Assembly: GCF_001641285.1 (NCBI RefSeq)
Contig: NZ_CP014841.1
Span: 4,163,173-4,227,172 of the forward strand
DNA from: Dyella thiooxydans
Lineage (GTDB): Bacteria; Pseudomonadota; Gammaproteobacteria; Xanthomonadales; Rhodanobacteraceae
Reading direction: 5' to 3'
DNA: 64,000 bases
In this document: in pieces, positions 62,835 through 64,000 of the stretch
How the letters are laid out: the number at the start of each line of letters is the position of its first letter
How positions within the stretch are numbered: the stretch's first letter is position 1
Program-made: the position numbers and the translations under genes
Notes under the pieces: generated by a model
Told to the model about the DNA's origin: nothing
Database searches by the model: none
What the model saw: only the letters and a program-made list of their open reading frames with translations

Positions 62835-64000
62835 ATGACGGCCCAGGACTCCCGTCGCTGGCAGTTGCTGGCGATCGTCGCGGTCATCAGCTACCTGGTC
62901 TACCTGCTGGCCCCGGTGCTGATGCCGTTCGCCATCGCCGCGATGCTCGCCTACCTGGGCGACCCGCTGGCCGATCGGCTGGAGAAGTTCGGCATGGGCC
63001 GCACGCTGGCGGTGACCATCGTGTTCGTGGTGCTGCTGCTGCTCACGGTGGGGGCGCTGCTGGTGCTGATCCCGCTGATCTCCCGCCAGGTCGACAACCT
63101 GATCCAGAACCTGCCCCGCTACGGCGAGTGGGTGCGCGACACCGCCCTGCCGTGGCTGCAGGCGAAGCTGCGGCTGGATCCGCACATGTTCGACACCGGC
63201 CGCCTGGTGGACGCGGTGAAGGAGCACATCGGCTCGATCGGCACCGTGCTGGGCAAGCTCTCGCGTTCGGGCGTGGGCGTGATCATGTGGATGACCAACC
63301 TGGTGCTGATCCCGGTGGTCGCGTTCTACCTGCTGCGCGACTGGGACCGTCTGGTGGCCTGGGTCGACGCGATGCTGCCGCGCTCGATCGAGCCGACGGT
63401 CGCCCGCCTGGCGCACGAGTCGGACAAGGTGCTCGGTGCCTTCGTGCGCGGCCAGTTGCTGGTGATGATGGCGCTCGGCCTGTTCTATGGTGCCGGCCTG
63501 TCGGTGGTCGGCCTGTCGGTGGGGCCGCTGATCGGCATGGTCGCCGGGTTGCTGAGTTTCGTGCCGTACCTCGGTTTCATCATCGGCTTCGGCGCCGCGG
63601 TGATCGCGGTGCTGGTGCAGTACGGCGACTGGACCCACCTGCTGCTGGTATGTGGCGTGTTCACGATCGGCCAGTTGCTGGAAGGCTACGTGCTGGTGCC
63701 CAAACTGGTCGGCGACAAGATCGGCCTGCATCCTGTGGCGGTGATTTTCGCGGTGCTCGCCGGCGGGTACCTCGCCGGCTTCCTCGGCGTGCTGCTGGCA
63801 CTGCCGGCCGCCTCGGTGATCCTGGTGCTGCTGCGGTACCTCACCGAGCGTTACCGCGCGAGCGAGCTGTATATGAATACCGGCCCGGCGGCGGCCCCCG
63901 CGGATGTCCCGGCGGATGGGGCCGATACCAGTGCCGGGCGCGAAGCGGCCACGACGCCGGAACCGCCGGCCGGCGACAGCAAGAGCGCACCGCCCACGCC
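62835..64000 (+). CDS. AI-2E family transporter / PerM-like permease (partial, cut by window end)
   Basis: The frame is open from ATG 62835 to the window end (388 complete codons). It encodes a UPF0118/AI-2E family membrane protein with about eight helices; conserved parts include [21 protein letters not shown], the [21 protein letters not shown] core and [19 protein letters not shown]. After the last helix comes a low-complexity Ala/Pro/Gly tail that runs off the window. Members were named for AI-2 export, but many act as sodium/proton antiporters or have unknown function; PerM is the E. coli relative. In many gammaproteobacteria hda follows this gene. Confidence 0.88.
   Translation, partial: MTAQDSRRWQLLAIVAVISYLVYLLAPVLMPFAIAAMLAYLGDPLADRLEKFGMGRTLAVTIVFVVLLLLTVGALLVLIPLISRQVDNLIQNLPRYGEWVRDTALPWLQAKLRLDPHMFDTGRLVDAVKEHIGSIGTVLGKLSRSGVGVIMWMTNLVLIPVVAFYLLRDWDRLVAWVDAMLPRSIEPTVARLAHESDKVLGAFVRGQLLVMMALGLFYGAGLSVVGLSVGPLIGMVAGLLSFVPYLGFIIGFGAAVIAVLVQYGDWTHLLLVCGVFTIGQLLEGYVLVPKLVGDKIGLHPVAVIFAVLAGGYLAGFLGVLLALPAASVILVLLRYLTERYRASELYMNTGPAAAPADVPADGADTSAGREAATTPEPPAGDSKSAPPT

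Overview
The window looks like a chromosomal core segment of a GC-rich gammaproteobacterium of the order Lysobacterales (Xanthomonadales), most likely family Rhodanobacteraceae (Rhodanobacter/Dyella/Luteibacter-like). The pointers are a fused aspartate kinase/diaminopimelate decarboxylase, the MurD2-MurL route to D-glutamate in peptidoglycan, an HPr kinase gene cluster next to rpoN and the Lpt genes, and GTAG-type REP elements with the arm GTAGGAGCGCAC. I see no prophage, insertion sequence, CRISPR array, rRNA or tRNA. The genus is an inference from gene content, not from a search.

Layout. 1-6.6 kb, plus strand: the tail of a class I fumarase, then lysAC, murL, murD2 and a zinc-ribbon methyltransferase. 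6.7-17.3 kb, minus strand: a frameshifted M13 metallopeptidase lipoprotein, tamB, tamA and an NdvB-like cyclic glucan synthase. 17.5-25.6 kb, plus strand: a very large c-di-GMP enzyme with GAF, PAS, GGDEF, globin-like and EAL domains, an M16 peptidase and a small membrane protein. 25.7-26.1 kb: dps on the minus strand. 26.2-45.2 kb, mostly plus strand: hrpA (carrying a REP pair inside its reading frame), relA, a membrane-anchored repeat protein, an NAD-binding epimerase-like protein, mrcB, a TPR lipoprotein, yoaA, a sugar porter, creD, tsaB and a methyltransferase. 45.2-47.2 kb: a divergent yeiH/LysR pair. 47.2-57.4 kb, minus strand: kdsD-kdsC-lptC-lptA-lptB-rpoN-hpf, then hprK-rapZ-EIIA-HPr-EI. 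57.6-59.1 kb: ibaG and murA. 59.2-61.7 kb, minus strand: purM-purN-DUF3108. 61.8-64 kb: a DUF2066 protein and an AI-2E family transporter cut by the window end.

Themes. Envelope building dominates: meso-diaminopimelate and D-glutamate supply (lysAC, murL, murD2), murA, PBP1b, Kdo synthesis and LPS transport, TamAB and a glucan synthase. Nutrient and stress signalling runs alongside (RelA, c-di-GMP enzyme, HPr/HprK, Dps, HPF, RpoN). The PTS proteins have no EIIB or EIIC here, so they look regulatory rather than sugar-transporting. The REP pairs, several short palindromes that look like operators, and recurrent TATCAT-type -10 hexamers very close to start codons are the main signals beyond gene content. 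No intergenic stretch exceeds about 300 bases.
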